From: Lactifluus volemus
Lineage: Eukaryota; Basidiomycota; Agaricomycetes; Russulales; Russulaceae
NCBI GenBank assembly: GCA_022376515.1
Contig: WTXI01000003.1
Span: forward strand, 682,001 to 746,000
Length of the DNA stretch: 64,000 nucleotides
Direction: 5' to 3'
Below are positions 24,171 through 37,821 of the stretch, one piece after another (position 1 is the stretch's first letter; each line of letters opens with the position of its first letter). The notes under the pieces were generated by a model, which saw nothing but the letters and a program-made list of their open reading frames with translations, did not search any database and was not told where the DNA came from. A program made the translations under genes and the position numbers.

Positions 24171-27100
24171 TGAGGTATGCAGCGATCGAGAACACCGTTA
24201 GGAATATTAAATCTGCAGTTTTGTACTGATACATGGACGCGGAGAGATGCGGATCATAAATCGTTCGACGTAGAGTATTCAAGTTCATCGAAATACTGCC
24301 ATACGTGTACATGATGCTACTAAAGAGCCGAAAAGGTAGACGAGGACGAATGAGATCTGCTTGGCCTAAGGCGAATGTGTCTCGGTAAATGTAAATTACG
24401 GGCCGAAAGGTAGAATGGACTCTGCTCTTGGGAGAGAAAAGAACCAGTCTCGCTATTACTTGCGACGTCTTCTATCTCTCATGCAAAGTGCTGCAGACCC
24501 GCCCGGACCACTGACCCGAGTCATTCTATTCGGTTTCTCACGTTCACCCCAGACAAATCATAAGTCTCATAGCGACATTTTGCTGGACAGATATGAGCCA
24601 TCTTGATACCGGTTCTTGGGTTGATCCAAGGATTGGAAGTGGACATAAATGACCATAGTTTGTTTGATTGCAATATATTGCGGCGCAGGGGCGGATTCCG
24701 TCTGACAATCGGTGCCCTGGGCGGCTTGGTACAGGGAGGCATCATGCGCTGTTAATAATTAAACACCTGTAGTGGCTTATATTTGACTTGTCAGAATCCT
24801 CTTCAAGGTATTCACAAGTGAGAGTCAAAATTATGAGATCAGATGACCGCCATGGCTGCCAGTGTGAATACTACGTACCACGCGATCACCGGAGCTCGCC
24901 GAATCTGCCCTCAGTATCGTCAATTGGTGCCAAAAGAATGCCGCACGACTCTTTGACCCTTCTATTGTTTACGTTTGAAGATCTGTGGACTTTTTCTGAC
25001 CGGGTCTAGTTGTCGCATTTTGTGCCATAACGCGTCGGGGAAGTTCCTAGCTAATGCAGGTACATTTCAAATACCAATGCACTGAAGATGTCGTGAATGA
25101 TACCGAAGAAAGGATTGCGGCCCTTGTGTCGTACAGTATTTCTAATCTTCACATTGAGGCAGTAAAGGTTTAGGTTCTCCGAGTCCATAAGTGTCAATCT
25201 GAACGCCTGTGTCTTTTTAGGGACGCAATCCCGACAATGAGGTGGATCAAATTTTCTATGGGAAAGTGCCAGTGCAGTCACATGTGTACTTGGAAGAAGT
25301 CCAGCCGCAACTGCTAAGGAGCTGTGAAACGCCTTGAATACCATATCACCAGCAGGCGCGAGATTTTATCGCGATTTGTTGTCTGTAAGTTATGTTTTTT
25401 TTTTTTCGGGTGATCTCGGCTCGCGAACACGGATCCGCCGTGTCGGTCCCTGGGAGTCGGAACGTATTTCCTTCTTGTGTTTGGCTGCCGTCTACGAACC
25501 CAGACATCGCGCTTCGCTGTTCTCAACTTGAGGTCGCCTACTAGCTATAGTCGCTTTTAAGATCCGAAAAGAGTTTTCTCCGCCAAGCACTAACGAGAAA
25601 ACAACGATCAGACGATGAATCCATGCCCCCGAATCATCGTTGCTGCCAAAGTGGGGAGGACGCAAAGAATTTCCTCCTCCCGGCCAGTTCCTTTCCCGAT
25701 GGAAGAACAGAAGTGCATAGTTCTACGCCTGGTGACCCTTGGAAAGCCTTGACAAACAAGTACTCGGTCAGGACAAAGCATCGTATCATACTAAAATGGC
25801 AAATCGTTGATAGTTGTCAGTCATGGGCGGAGGGCGATGAGCTCAAGGAACCAATTGAGGTATAAGCTATAGACTCACCAAATACCACATGTACATTGTG
25901 CACGCAGTCAGCCCTCTTCAGCGGGGGCAACCAGATCCTTGAGGCTAGACCCTATCTAGCATCACTCTGGAACGTTCATGAATACGCCACAGCCGATTGA
26001 TAAATTGGGTCTTCGCCGTGCAAACCGGGCAGGATGCTATCGTCGAATCGGACATCAGAATCGCGAGCCCAGTGTGTGGCACTACTCATAGCCATCATGT
26101 TCGAGCCACATGTTGAACAGGGGATGCATCGCCATGTATCAATGTCTCAGGAAAACGGGGTTGCGCTGCACTTATAATTGCGCCCCACGGATACCATGCC
26201 CCGCGGACGTCAGCCAGATCATCTGTGGGACGTTCAGTGTTCGGGAAAGAACAAACGACATCAAAGAGAATGGAGACGATAAGAGTAAGGGGGTTTATAC
26301 CCGTAAATTTGATCTTTACGTCCGTAAGCGCAGTAACGAACGTAAAAGAGTGACTGAGGCCAACTGATGGAATCATGGGCAATGCATCGGGCAGCGCTGA
26401 CTCGGACGGGCACGATATGGCGGGCCGCCGTCACATAGCAGGGAATCCAATTGACTTTGGAGTTATGAAAGTTATCGAGGGCCCAATTTCTGGGGCTCCG
26501 AAAGTAGAAATTATCAAACCTCCCAGGACTCGCGAGCTGTGATGGAGGAAGGAAGAAGCCCTCTTAGGGGTTCAAGTTTTCCGTGTGGCAAGCACTGTGG
26601 GCGCCTTTAGGTGACAGTGAAGGAGGTTTGTCTCTGTGTACTGGGTGCCTCAACTGGCGGATTGACAAGTTGAGAGGTTCACATCGTACGAATTGTGAAC
26701 GCCGAACACGGTTTCGGCCAATCTTTGAATGGTCACCGGTACCTTATCGACAAGCTCCGAAATCCGCCGCCGCTAAAGTCATCAGAACGGGTAGAAACAA
26801 ACCAAAGAGAACCGCTGGATCAGATCGAATCACCTTCGAGTTGAATACCAGCATCATGATCCCAAGACAAGCTCAGCCCAAAAAAAAAAAAAATTGTCCG
26901 TCAGTCGGGGTGGGGGCGCATAGCGCCCTAGCTAAAACCGGGCAAAAGCACCCAAACGCAAGATAACAGTGGAGCTGAGGAGATACGAATACCGGTGGCG
27001 GGGTGATGGAATCATGGGACCCTAGGATGCTGAATTGCTTTGCTAGAAGAAGAGTGCGCCCAGACTAGTAGCCATGTGCCGGGGAGTTGCAAATCCTAAT

Positions 27101-29912
27101 CCTCGAGCCTGATAGCAAGTTTTGTAACAGGAATCCGATGAACTTCGAGCGGACTCGGAGTGACTGTCAGCCGCTTTGCACAGTTTTGCAGGAAGGGTCA
27201 GACTACCTCCTTTCGGGTCATTCGGTGACGTGACTGCTAGGGCCCAGATGCAGGGTCGCGGTCAACTCGGTGTCCCTCAGGCTGGTGGCGTCCGTTTCGG
27301 TCATTGGGCATGGGCGTCCGTTTATGCAACCCTGTGATCCTCATGTCCTATTGGTACAGCCAGAAAATAGATCACTCCCAGATGTACCGCACGGTGAGTA
27401 ACTTGATGCAACTGCACTTGCTATTTTTAATAATAGTAGTTCCCACTGGCAGTGTCCTGGTATAGATTCTGCCGTATTGTCTAACATACCTTCCGCCTTC
27501 ATCGGGTGGATAAATACAAAATAAACATTTTTCCTCAAAAAGGAGACGTTCAACACACTTTCATATGCGCAGAAAGGGTATAAGTACAAGCACAGTAAGG
27601 CATTGTAGGGAAATTCAAATGTAAGGGTGTGTGGGACTAGACTGCTTTCACATATGGAAGGTCTGAACCGGGAAAGTTAACTTGGCCGTTGTAGTGAATA
27701 ACATGTCAACACAAGGACCCCGCGGCACACCGGATCACGTCGTTCATACCCTCCGGAGTCGAAGCGATGACTTATCGAGACACATGAATCCATTGGATAC
27801 ATGACCCAGACATCAACTGCAACTGGCATCCGAGCTGGCGCCGGTGCGATGTCACGGAAAATTAATATGAGGCACTGGATCGTTGCATTACCTTCTCTGA
27901 TCACTTCTTAGTTGTATGCACTTGTACGCGCGCTTCAATTTACGGCAGGCTAGTCAAGAGCCAAGACGAGTTGCTAGCGGGGAGTGGGGCGTGTGAATGA
28001 GGCCTCTGAAAGCGCGCGGCATACACCTTGTACAATTGGTGAAAGACCGGAGAATTGCTATGCCCACCCAACAGAAGTTTGCCGCGCAAGTGCAGGGTCA
28101 GCCCGTGATGGCAAAACAGGTGAGTAAAGGAAGTACTCGAGGACATCACTACCAGAATGAGATTCGTTACCAGATCCGCGCTGTCAGATACGCGAACGTG
28201 ATTTGTCGGGCTGCGTCTGCCATCGTGCGAGGTATGCCGTATACAAAAATAGAAAAGAGTCTCAGGGATGGGGCTGAGGATGTGCCTAGATGAGGCGTTA
28301 GGCGCATTCTGCCGTTGGACGAAGCGTACATTTGGTGATGCGAATCATAAGATAGAATTCCTAGGGAAAGGAACAGTGGTCAGGATGCGCTGTGGTGTCG
28401 TAAATGCCAGCAATGCAGGAGAAGGCACAAGTCAAGGGCTAAGCACAGTACTTTGGTCCATGTGTTACTTGCAAAGCTTGCGGGTTGGAATCGGGGGGGG
28501 AAAAGATCGACGGGTCTACCAGCCGAGAACGACCACAAATTTAGTTTTGAGTTTCAACATTTTGGATGGTCCGTAAACGAGCATTGTCGGTCCCTGCGTG
28601 TCTCCGTGGCCCATCACCGCGCTCATCGGGGGTTGATACGAGGGCACGTACAGTGTCATGTGTGAGTTGATTTTCTACTGAAAAGTACCGCTGGGAAGAT
28701 GGAAGGACGAGTCAGCAATTCAAAAGGTAATAATACCGTAAGCAGGCAAAAGTTGCTAGACACGTGGAAAATGGCCGTCTGCAGGTGGAGAGTGATAATC
28801 CAGGAGAGACGGCACCACGGCACCTTGCCGCGTAAAAACAGAGGATGACCAGTTCAACCTGCACGACCACTATTTGGGTGTAATACACCCTGATCGTTGG
28901 TCAAAAGAAAATGTAAAGGATGGTAGAGACCGATGCACCTACGGGTCCATCGAGTTTCGTCACTGAATCTGAGAATCTGCGGCCTCGTCGTAGAACGAGC
29001 GTCACGGGTGAATTGTTCATACCTGAGAAAGAAATCTGTCAAACCCGCGGCAAAAACACGTTGTAAATCTTGTCTCGAACCGGCTATGACTCGAAAAAGA
29101 TCAATACCGCGTAAAGGCTGACGGCAAACTGTTCGGCAATCGAGTCGTGACTGATATCAATAATAATAATAATACCAAAGTCGCAACCATCGACAAGAAC
29201 CCCCCAGACTCCGCGTTTGCAATCAATTCAGTTCAGATGTATTCATTGCAAAGATGTTTGGTGGGCAGCAGCGATCAGCGCACCTTGCTCCGTCTCGAGT
29301 TTAATTAAGGGCTCACCTGGAAACAAGTCAAGTGGCCAACCATGGCGGATCACTCACATGAAGCACGGTGAAAACTGCGAAGCAAAGTGTCAAACACGGA
29401 GCCTATAGAAGGCAAGGGCCCATTTCCATTTTGATACAGTACAGTGCTTGACGAGAAACAGTATGCATGTAGAGGCCAACGGTAAACCTAGTGACCATAA
29501 AGAACAGCTATGCACGGTGCTGCGAAGCTATATGGGGTGAACACCTTGATGGGAAGCGCATATCCAGGAAAAAGGTGGTGCGCGACAAGTATAGAACGGG
29601 AGCTGTAGCGGAAGGAACAAGTTGACCAAAAGTGGCAGGTGAGAAAGAACACACTAGGGTAGGCAGCTGTCAGAATTCTGTTAAGACAGAGAAACAAAGA
29701 TCTGGGGGCCAAATTATTCCGCTGCACCCTCCAAAGCCGCTTCTACCAAGCGATCGCATCGTTGGATTGTCACACCGTCTCAACATTAAACTGTCATACA
29801 TAGGCCATTACCATGGGCCATACATCCGATATTGTATAAGGCATAGCATGTTTGATATACGTACGAAAGGGACCGCCACCGAAACAAAGAAATAATCCCC
29901 ATCAACAAGTGA
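24171..29912. other. 5.7 kb without a supportable gene
   Basis: Both strands hold only short, unrelated frames (the longest 127 codons at 26583-26966). I saw no intron chain, tRNA or transposon motif. It contains an (AAT)5 microsatellite at 29159-29173 and an A13 run near 26880. It may be old repeat DNA or intergenic space; an unrecognised gene broken by missing bases cannot be excluded. Confidence 0.45.
29159..29173. repeat. (AAT)5 microsatellite
   Basis: Five uninterrupted AAT units in a gene-free interval. Confidence 0.8.
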
Positions 29913-32078
29913 TCACTGAGCTTTGGCTCTTGGTTTGCGAGAGTATCGCTGAAGATATCCGCGAGCGCTCGGCACACCAAACTACAAGTGGAACAAGGCC
30001 ATCAGGCGCTCAGAGTACAAAGGCAATTACGTGAGAACACTCACCTGACTGATTGGATACAGTACCAGTAACGCAGCCCCGATCGTCCAAGCGACCCGTA
30101 TGTGAGTCGGTAGGGGAGCCGGGAACTGACCGTACTCCATTTGACAATGGCTAGCAACTCTGTGCCGATAGTAGCGAGCATCAACCAAACGTGCTGTCCC
30201 AGCCTCACTGTTTTCCTACGGTGCGGAAGATCGCGTAACAAATGTCAGATGATAGGAACATCTTGACAAAGCAGAGAAGCATAAAATGAAAACAAGGGAA
30301 CCCCTGCGCCGTACCTTGGGTCATTGATATATTGGTATAGTTCCCGAACGGCTGGGAGGGCGCAAAGGAACACGCCTGCTAGCCTCACAATCACGAAAGG
30401 GTGATCGGGCTCCATCCAGAGTAGACTCTAAGAATAGAGGGAGTTTCGTTATGACGTAGTTGGGAAATATTGGCTACGCCGACCTTTAGATAGAAGGGGT
30501 TTAGCTCCGCCACGAGGAAGACAGCAAGCAGCATGACAACCGTCACGTAGTGTAGTAAGGAAGCAGTCCCATGCCAATGGAACGCTGTGAAGTCATGGGG
30601 TGAGAATTGCGTGAACACTCTCTTTGTCTTAGATCGAATGCCACGACTTTGGCGGAAGCCTCGCCATGTATAATGCTGTGCGGTGCGTGTGAGCTGTTTG
30701 AACTTATCAGGGCTCTTCATACCGACGTACCTTCACTTCGAAGTATTGACAGGCCTTCATGCCTTGCGAATCGATGAGCGCCCATGTCGGAAATGAACAC
30801 CGCACACAGGACTAACCGGCATAAGTGCCCAGCCAGTTGCATATCAACACGTCCAAGACCCACTAGAACGAAACGATGCAGTTCATATAATGACGCAAGT
30901 GAAGAGATATGGAAGGTTCTGACATGATCCCACCAGCACTAGAAACCGGGCTCAGTTGCGTCATAACAACGGAATGGAGAGAGAACCACACCTCTTCAAA
31001 ATTAGGTAGCTGGTGCTGAAGACTGTATTCAGCAACTCGAAAGCAATGCTCAGGATCTTAGCGCGCTGGTTAGGCGAAATTTTTTTACACGGATAGCGAA
31101 AATTGTAATTTACCCAGCAAAACCAGTAGTCCCGTAATATCATAGCTTTCCCAAACCAGCCCAAGGCGTGCGCCAAACAAAATATGTCGATGGCGTTCTG
31201 CACGAGACATGTCAAACAAAGAGTGTAGCCCGAAGTTCGAAGGTACGTTTACCCATATGTTCTGCGGTGAGACCGAGCAGTTCTCAGCGTAGCTTTTTTC
31301 TGGGAGGGGCGCCCAAACTTGGGTCAAGATATGTCATCATAGCGCGGGCGGAGTTCAAGTCCTGGAAGAGTAAGAACACGAGGGCGAGTTCATAGAGAAG
31401 GTTCAAGCCTAGAACAATGCGCCAGAACGCGGGATGCGGCCGAATGAAAGGGCCATCACGAAATTGGATCATTGAAAACACGAGGAAGCCGAGAACGGCA
31501 GCATACGCGCCCCTGTACACTCATTGACAAAAGCTTCTTCGGAGCACAAAATAGATGGCGTACACTCTTCGCTTATCTCGCCCTCTCGAGCACGTCCTGC
31601 GTCGTCGCCACGTATCCTAACGCGCCAAGGCGACGGCCAGGGCGGTGAGGGTTACCGGTTTATAAAAGAACCTACGTAAAAGGTCGTTGCGAAGGTAAGC
31701 GCAGCAGATATGAAAGAGGGGATTACTGCCTACTCAAGGCTAGTATCCTGTCTTTCTTGGAATGGCTCTATCCGAGTATACGGTTCCGTGCGGTCAGCCT
31801 GAAACGAGAGATACGCCGAGATAATGTTATGATGGGGAATCGGGAGTGTGGGAAAGACTAAAATTGGCACATACGTCGTACCCTGCAATACAAAGAAGGC
31901 TAGTTGAGCATCAGTTTCGATGGAAGAGTTGTATGTGACACCAACAGTGGACGGGGTTCCCGTGCAAACCAGGCGCTGGCTCTGGAGCGTCGGGCGCCAA
32001 GAGTGTGGCCGCGTCCGAGTCGTCTACGGGTGAGATAGGTGATACCATTCCGTCATCTTCAGACGAAGAAGCCTTCAT
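29913..32078 (-). CDS. PSS1-type (base-exchange) phosphatidylserine synthase
   Basis: Integral ER-type enzyme that swaps the head group of PC or PE for serine. Exons in order carry MKASSSEDDGMVSPIS (start 32078), FRDGPFIRPHPAFWR, LNLLYELALVFLLFQDL, MMTYLDPSLGAP / LPEKSYAENC, AIDIFCLAHALGWFGKAM-ILRDYWFCW, SIAFELL / EYSLQHQLPNFEE, CWWDH, WVLDVLICNWLGTY, MKACQYFEVK, FTQFSPHDFTAFHW, AELNPFYLK, MEPDHPFVIVRLAGVF, VRLGQHVWLMLATIGTEL, YGQFPAPLPTHIRVAW and QRYSRKPRAKAQ-stop (29913-29915). This is the full signature series of the PSS family with many membrane helices. The region between the start exon and 31520 is not fully resolved. Three one-base gaps break the frame: CCCC at 31306-31309, about 31031, and GG at 30137-30138. 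Confidence 0.85.
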
Positions 32079-32338
32079 AGTGATGATGAAGGCAGGAAGC
32101 AAGGGATGTCAGGTGGTCCACGCATTGGGGTGGTGCTACTTGACTGCGGCCAACACACCTTTCTAAATGGGGAAGTCCTTACCACGTGCTTTGATGCACG
32201 TGCGTCTCAGTTATCCATTTTTATTTAATTTCCGAATTATTATCGAAACGTGCAACTAATTTTCCTTTTTTCATTTTATCTTTTCACTCGACTCGACGAA
32301 TTACAGACACGACAGTCAGTCTCGGCCGCCATCGTCTA

Positions 32339-33259
32339 TTAACAGCGTTTCATTTCATCTTCACGTCCTTCCATACTTTCAGTCAACATTGAGGGGCATC
32401 TCATTACTATGTCGTTGCTACTACCCTCAGCCATATCGAATACATCAGCGGCGGCACTTTCGATAGCAACAAACACAAACATCTTCCATGAACGGTGTTC
32501 CCGCGCAGCTGCTCCTAGAACGGGGTTGACCCAATCCGAGAGACTCTCCTGTGTCACTGAAGACGGTTCCAATAGTAGGCCCAGGGCACGATCCCAGATC
32601 TGGGTGTTGTCTACCCAACACATATACGGACGCCAACGTAGACGCTTAATTATCGACTTACTATAGCCTGAGAAACTTAGCGTGCGTTGCGACGAGCATA
32701 GCACTTTGGCTCAAGTGAGCATCAACCAGATGGAGCCCAGCTTCCCTCCTTGGTTAGCCGATCGTTGATATATTGATGCTACTTCAACCAACATCTCCAA
32801 CCGCAGAGTAGCTCCGCCAATTACCCGATGTCACTAAAAGCTCATCCCTGCTTACTCTTGTCGAGCAACGTATCAGGATGCGGGCCGCGGCTCCCACCAG
32901 GATCTTCAAGTAGGAGGGCGTGTTCACGATCCTTGCGCTTCTCTTACGCTAGAATCTTCAATCTTCCATTCTTCATGTTGGCGTGCCCATTCTCCAGATG
33001 CGCAACCACCACAAATATCCCATAGATGACGCCAAGGTGTGCCTGTAGACATCTGCACATCCCGCTTGCGAAGAAGGGACAGGTATATGGAAGCCCCAAA
33101 AAGTGACAGGCAATATAAAATAATAAAGTTCTCTACAATACGCTTCCAGGGTGGCAGACGAGACCAAACATCAAGCTGGGGTAACCCCAGCACGCGAGGA
33201 CGCATCGCAGTCTGGGGACGCATGACACATTGATGGCTGGGCCCCTGGGGTTTCAACAA
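32339..33259 (-). CDS. hypothetical protein, two open segments, one membrane helix
   Basis: Two minus-strand open segments may belong to one gene. 33259-32960 reads LPQLDVWSRLPPWKRIVEN, then a hydrophobic stretch FIILYCLSLFGASIYLSLL, then a charged end next to a good donor (GTAAGA). 32704-32339 reads WDRALGLLLEPSSVT ... REHRSWKMFVFVAIES to a stop. I could not connect them or name a family. Opposite-strand frames are also open, so this is weak. It lies upstream of, and on the same strand as, the phosphatidylserine synthase gene. Confidence 0.25.
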
Positions 33260-33563
33260 TATCTCGTTCCACTTGAAGAATCAAGTCCGGGAGTCCGCGG
33301 AGTACGATAGCTCAAATAGCACACCTCCGGCGACACAGGCTCCGGCATGACGCGGCATGACATGGGAAAAGAAGCACGACCAAAGTAACTGCTAAGGGCA
33401 CGCAAGGATCACCAAATAGTCCACGCAGCACCCGTCGATTATCATCGAAGAGGCGGTGTGGAGAGTAAATCCTCCGAGGTGACCGCTACGTTGGCGCAGG
33501 GGAAAAACCCCGCGGGTTGGAGCGAGCAAAGGATTCACTTGCACGTGGCGTGCCTCAAGCGAA

Positions 33564-34253
33564 ATGAAACCGCCATATCCACGCCGCGCCTCTTTGCGAG
33601 CGTTTTGTCATGGGAATTATTCGCTCACGATCGAACCTGGGAGCGGGGGATCGGACGCCCATTCTACGTCGGTGAACCCCGCGCGCGACAGCGACGGGAT
33701 GTTGAAAGCGCAATACCCGAGCGAGGTTCTCGAGAAACGGCACACACGGAGCGAGCACGGGGGGAGAGGGCCCCCTTTGTATTCGAACAATGCGCGCGAT
33801 CAAATGCAACCCATTTACGAACGGCGGCCCGAATATGGTACGCGGAGCGCCACGGACCAAAAAATGGGGAGTGGGGAGGGGGTCGAGACGCAAGACGTAT
33901 ATGTTCAGATGCAAACCATTCTGGTCAATGATTGCGGTATTGCTCCACTACACGTTTTAGGAAGCGTTTCACGCGATGGTTTGCAACCTGCAGATCCCGG
34001 GGTACCACCCCTGAAGCACGAGTACGAAGAAGCCAGGGTCGGTAAATGCGCCTTTTGTGTACCGGCGACGAAGCTGTACAGAAACGATATGACGGTGACG
34101 GGGGTACCCAACCAAGTCGGCGGGTTGATGATGATGATGGGGGACGTGAGTACAAAGGTAGATCGAATTGAGCTTCTTTTATTTGTCTCTGTTTATTTTC
34201 AGGGGCTTATTGGTAGCAAGGGACGGGCTCGAGACTCGGAGCTTCACGCTTAA
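33564..34253 (+). CDS. hypothetical protein with one in-frame intron
   Basis: An open frame of 229 codons. Inside it is a convincing 45-nt intron, 34158-34202, with donor GTAGAT and a pyrimidine-rich acceptor (TTATTTTCAG). Its removal leaves MGDVSTK joined to GLIGSKGRARDSELHA-stop. The body is hydrophilic (QYPSEVLEKRHTRSEHGG, EYEEARVGKCAFCVPATK). A CxxC is present but there is no named domain. The start is uncertain because the frame is open upstream of 33564 for only a few codons and the surrounding sequence is locally GC-rich. Confidence 0.35.
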   Translation: MKPPYPRRASLRAFCHGNYSLTIEPGSGGSDAHSTSVNPARDSDGMLKAQYPSEVLEKRHTRSEHGGRGPPLYSNNARDQMQPIYERRPEYGTRSATDQKMGSGEGVETQDVYVQMQTILVNDCGIAPLHVLGSVSRDGLQPADPGVPPLKHEYEEARVGKCAFCVPATKLYRNDMTVTGVPNQVGGLMMMMGDVSTKVDRIELLLFVSVYFQGLIGSKGRARDSELHA

Positions 34254-36299
34254 TTCCGAAACCATGTATGCTGTACACGTGCATGGCAAAACTCTAGTCG
34301 CTGTCGCCTGATTAGGATCTGAAATGCAGGCACCCCCTTCCTTCGTTCTTGATCCTCTCGAACTCTCGAACCTGGATCTCTTCATTGACGATATCGTTAA
34401 CATTTCGTTCCGTCTGATCAGCACTCCTGCTCATCTACCTTTTCGTACCAATTAGCGCCTGTTTACGAAAGGCCAATATTTTTTCACTTTGTCCAACATA
34501 CTCACGACAACTGGAATGGTTAATTTCCCACAACTCGGGACACTCATCACTCCAATTTACTCCAACGGCAACAGGTCTTCTGTGAACTGCACAAGCGGCA
34601 TGACGGAAGCATGTCGAAATGGCGAGATTCGCCGTTTGTACTCTGTCCGAGCGTGCCTTTAGTCGCGACACCTTCAACTAAATTCACTTGTGCAACACAT
34701 ACCGGCCAACCTGACCGCATCACCGGAAAGTTTTCCCGTGCGCAGTACAAGTATGACGCTTGTGTCTGCCAAATGCCGAATTGGAGCGCCGGTACCCACG
34801 CCGAACCAACAAAGTCGTGATAATAACCTTTGCGAGCATGGGTCTATTGATCAGTCGACGACCTGCCTTTACAGGCCGAGACGGCCTTCTTTCTCGTTCA
34901 TTATCCCATTTTAACTCGGCCACCGACGTCAGACTCTTTATTAGGGGCAGACAGCCCACGACCCTCCCCAGAGTGCCAGGCTGCGACAAATGCAAGAGCC
35001 GAAGTAATGTACAGCTCCCGCTTCTTCATAGATTGTCACTGATTCGGAGCGCGCAAGTCGTGGCGCTGGGGATTCCCGAAAAGAGAGAGGGACCAAGATA
35101 ATGGAAAGTTTAGTTAACTCTCACGGAGGAAGTGCCCGTGATTTGGCCGACCGACACACGCGGAGTCTTGCAACGTGTACAAGATGAAAAGTTTTGGTAG
35201 GGAGATTTCCTGGCAAAATGCGGATGTGGCGTGCTCACGTGTACAAAGCGTTTTGTGAATCTGGTGAGGAACGCTCGTCGTTTGGCTAGCCCGAGGCAGG
35301 CCCATGATGCACAGTGACGTCGTAGTAGCTTTTGCCGGCCAGTTTAGCGACTGGAAGGAGCTCATATCGATGAGTGTCATATCGCAGCACATCAACAAGC
35401 ACCTTATCACGCGGGGAGGTGGGGAGCCGTGAACGTGTACAACAGCACCATTCCACGATCTTGGTCGAGTGACTTTACCTGCGATGATGATATTCCAAGA
35501 GGGGAAGACGAGAGGGGAAAGAGGTTAAAAAAAACTTGAATTGAATGGCGGGGAGGGGACGGAAAAGTTTCGTTTGAAGGAATGCCGGCAGGTTGGTATG
35601 TTTCCTTTCTGCCAGTCAAGCGAAAACGGATTTACTTTTGGAACGAATGAACTATTGTAGAGAGGGAACTAGCAGATCTGGGAGTCAAGGGCCTCGTGCC
35701 GGAACCAAGTTTCAGGGAAATTAGGGTTCCGGGGGCAATGCAGGGTAATGGTTTGTTAGGGTTCCTTAGATGGGAGTGGATGACGAAAGTGCAGTAATGT
35801 AGGGTGAGTAAGTACGTTGATTTACCAAAAAACGTAAAATGAAAATAAAAAAAGATGGCGGGGATGGAAAGTCAGTTTGTTGATTTGATGTGAACGGAGA
35901 TAGATATGGATGTAATGGTAGAAGAGTTGCGTGCGGCTGTGATGTGGCATGGGAGAGCGAGACTCGCGCCTTCAATTTGAGGAGCACCGCTGGGAGCGAA
36001 AAAAGAATATGGCAGAGGTGCCGGCCAGTCGCACGAGCTGTCAAACTACCGTCCCTGGCCGCCCCCCGTTCGTTTCGCCGCCCCGATTTCGGTTTCTCCT
36101 AATCGAGAAATGAATGACTTTTTTGTTTTTAAGAAAAAAAAAATAATCATAATAATAAATAAATATATCATCGTTCGCATATATCTTATCCCTGTCTTCC
36201 TTCTCCCAAAATGTCGCTATTGGCCCTGTGCACACTCCTCAAATACCTCGCCTTTCCCTTCTCTTCGTCTCCAATCTCATCTCCCAGTGTCTCCCAGAG
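34254..36299. other. intergenic and promoter region of the Zn2Cys6 gene
   Basis: No supportable gene. A short plus-strand frame near 34323-34440 (MQAPPSFVLDPLELSNLDLF) could be an exon fragment of the preceding hypothetical gene but has no clear joints. The right end is AT-rich (36125-36185), then pyrimidine-rich (36186-36299), as expected of a fungal promoter and leader. Confidence 0.35.
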
Positions 36300-37821
36300 A
36301 TGGATACTCAGCCTCAGTTCGAGCCTACTCTTCATCTAAAGGCAGAGTCCGCCTCCGCGTACGAGTTCAGTCTCGACATGGATCATCGCAAACGCAGGCG
36401 TAATCGTACCACTCAGTCCTGCCTCAACTGTCATACTTCCAAGAGAAAGGTTCGTACCCCATCTCCCCTCCCCCCCTTTCGTCCCCTCATCACCTCATTT
36501 TCCCCCTTATAGTGTGATCGCAAGCGCCCTTGTCAGCGTTGCATCCAACTCGGCCTGGTGATTCCCTTTTTGTTTTCCCAACGCCACTCGGCCTGCTAAT
36601 GCTCACCGGCCTTCTACTCAGACCGGTCTCTGTGTGTACGAGATCGATGACCCCAGCATCAGGTTTGTGTACATTCTTCTTTCCAACTTGTCCACCCTCA
36701 TCTTACCTCCTCGCCCCCGACAATAGGGATGATCCAAACCTCGATGAGAACACGCGATTCCGCAACCGCATTGCCGAACTAGAAAGCCTGGTTCGTGAGC
36801 TCCGTGGTAAGGCCCAACGTCATTACCGCTCCGATCTACTTTTATCGACTGACGTCTACTCGACACCCACAGGCAAGCCCCACCCTCGCTGGGCAGATGC
36901 AAACTTTTGCGATGGTGACCCAAATGAGAAGTGGCACTCGCGTGCATCGAAACGGCCTCCAGGAATGCGTCTAGACCTTCGCCGGCAACGCAGTTCCTTC
37001 GACGTCGGTCAACCTCCCTCTGCGTCTCACACGCCGATTAAATCCGAACCTGGCGACCTCTCTCAGACTTTCCCTTACCGCTTCTCTCCCTCGCCTGACT
37101 CCGCTCAAGCCTCGCCTTATCAAATGTTTCCCCCACAGAACCCCGCCTCCGCATCATATCACGACCACGCGATGCAATATGGCAGCAACGGCACTTCCTC
37201 GGGTGAGGGATCAGCTGGTTCCTCATATAGCCCCTACTTGCCACCTCCGGGAGCGTACCAGTCCGACGCAGGCGCCGATACAAGGTATCGCTCCCAACAT
37301 GGAAGTGATTCTCGGGATCTCTATTGTCCGTGTCATGCGAATCCCAACGCCAGCGCAGTCCTCGTGGCGCTTTCGCAGCAGCTACAGGGCGCAATTGGGA
37401 TTATGCGCGGTTTACAGGAGCACAGTGGTCATACCCCGTGTTCTCTCACGCGACGTATGCAAGATCTTAGCGACCTCTTACAGTAAGCGTGACGCTTCAT
37501 TTCCGTTGAAGACTAGGGTCTCCTTACTCGGTGCATTTTCTCTCCAGTCAATGCCTGGCCGAACCGTACGCTACGAGCAATGACTCGACTGCGGGATACG
37601 AGTCACTATCAACGCCGCCAGACAGCGATGTGATCACGCCTCTCTCGTCTGGAGAGGCTGCTCCGATACGGGCAGCACAATTACAAGAATGGCACGCACT
37701 CTCGCAGGCCCAGGGTAGCGCATACAACCCATACTTCCCACCACTACCGGAACGTCCTGGCGTACATGGATACTCCAAGGATCTCGATGGTCACCACCCA
37801 GAATTCCATGGCGTCATGTAG
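36300..37821 (+). CDS. Zn(II)2Cys6 transcription factor
   Basis: Nuclear DNA-binding regulator of unknown target. Six exons with consistent phases: 36300-36449, 36513-36557, 36622-36662, 36727-36806, 36873-37482 and 37548-37821 (about 399 residues). The Gal4-type cluster near residues 40-75 is split by two introns: SCLNCHTSKRK / CDRKRPCQRCIQLGL / TGLCVYE, six cysteines in the standard spacing, preceded by a basic stretch RKRRRNRT. A short coiled coil follows (NRIAELESLVRELRGK). The rest is Ser/Pro/Gln-rich with a CPCH motif, a helical QQLQGAIGIMRGLQ and a tail ending HHPEFHGVM. There is no fungal-specific TF domain. No frame errors. Convergent with the TANGO2-like gene (526 bp between the stops). 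Confidence 0.88.

Noticed and set aside
33458..33931. Overlapping 157-codon plus-strand frame
   Set aside because: Shadow of the longer frame at 33564-34253, which has a convincing intron; this one has none.
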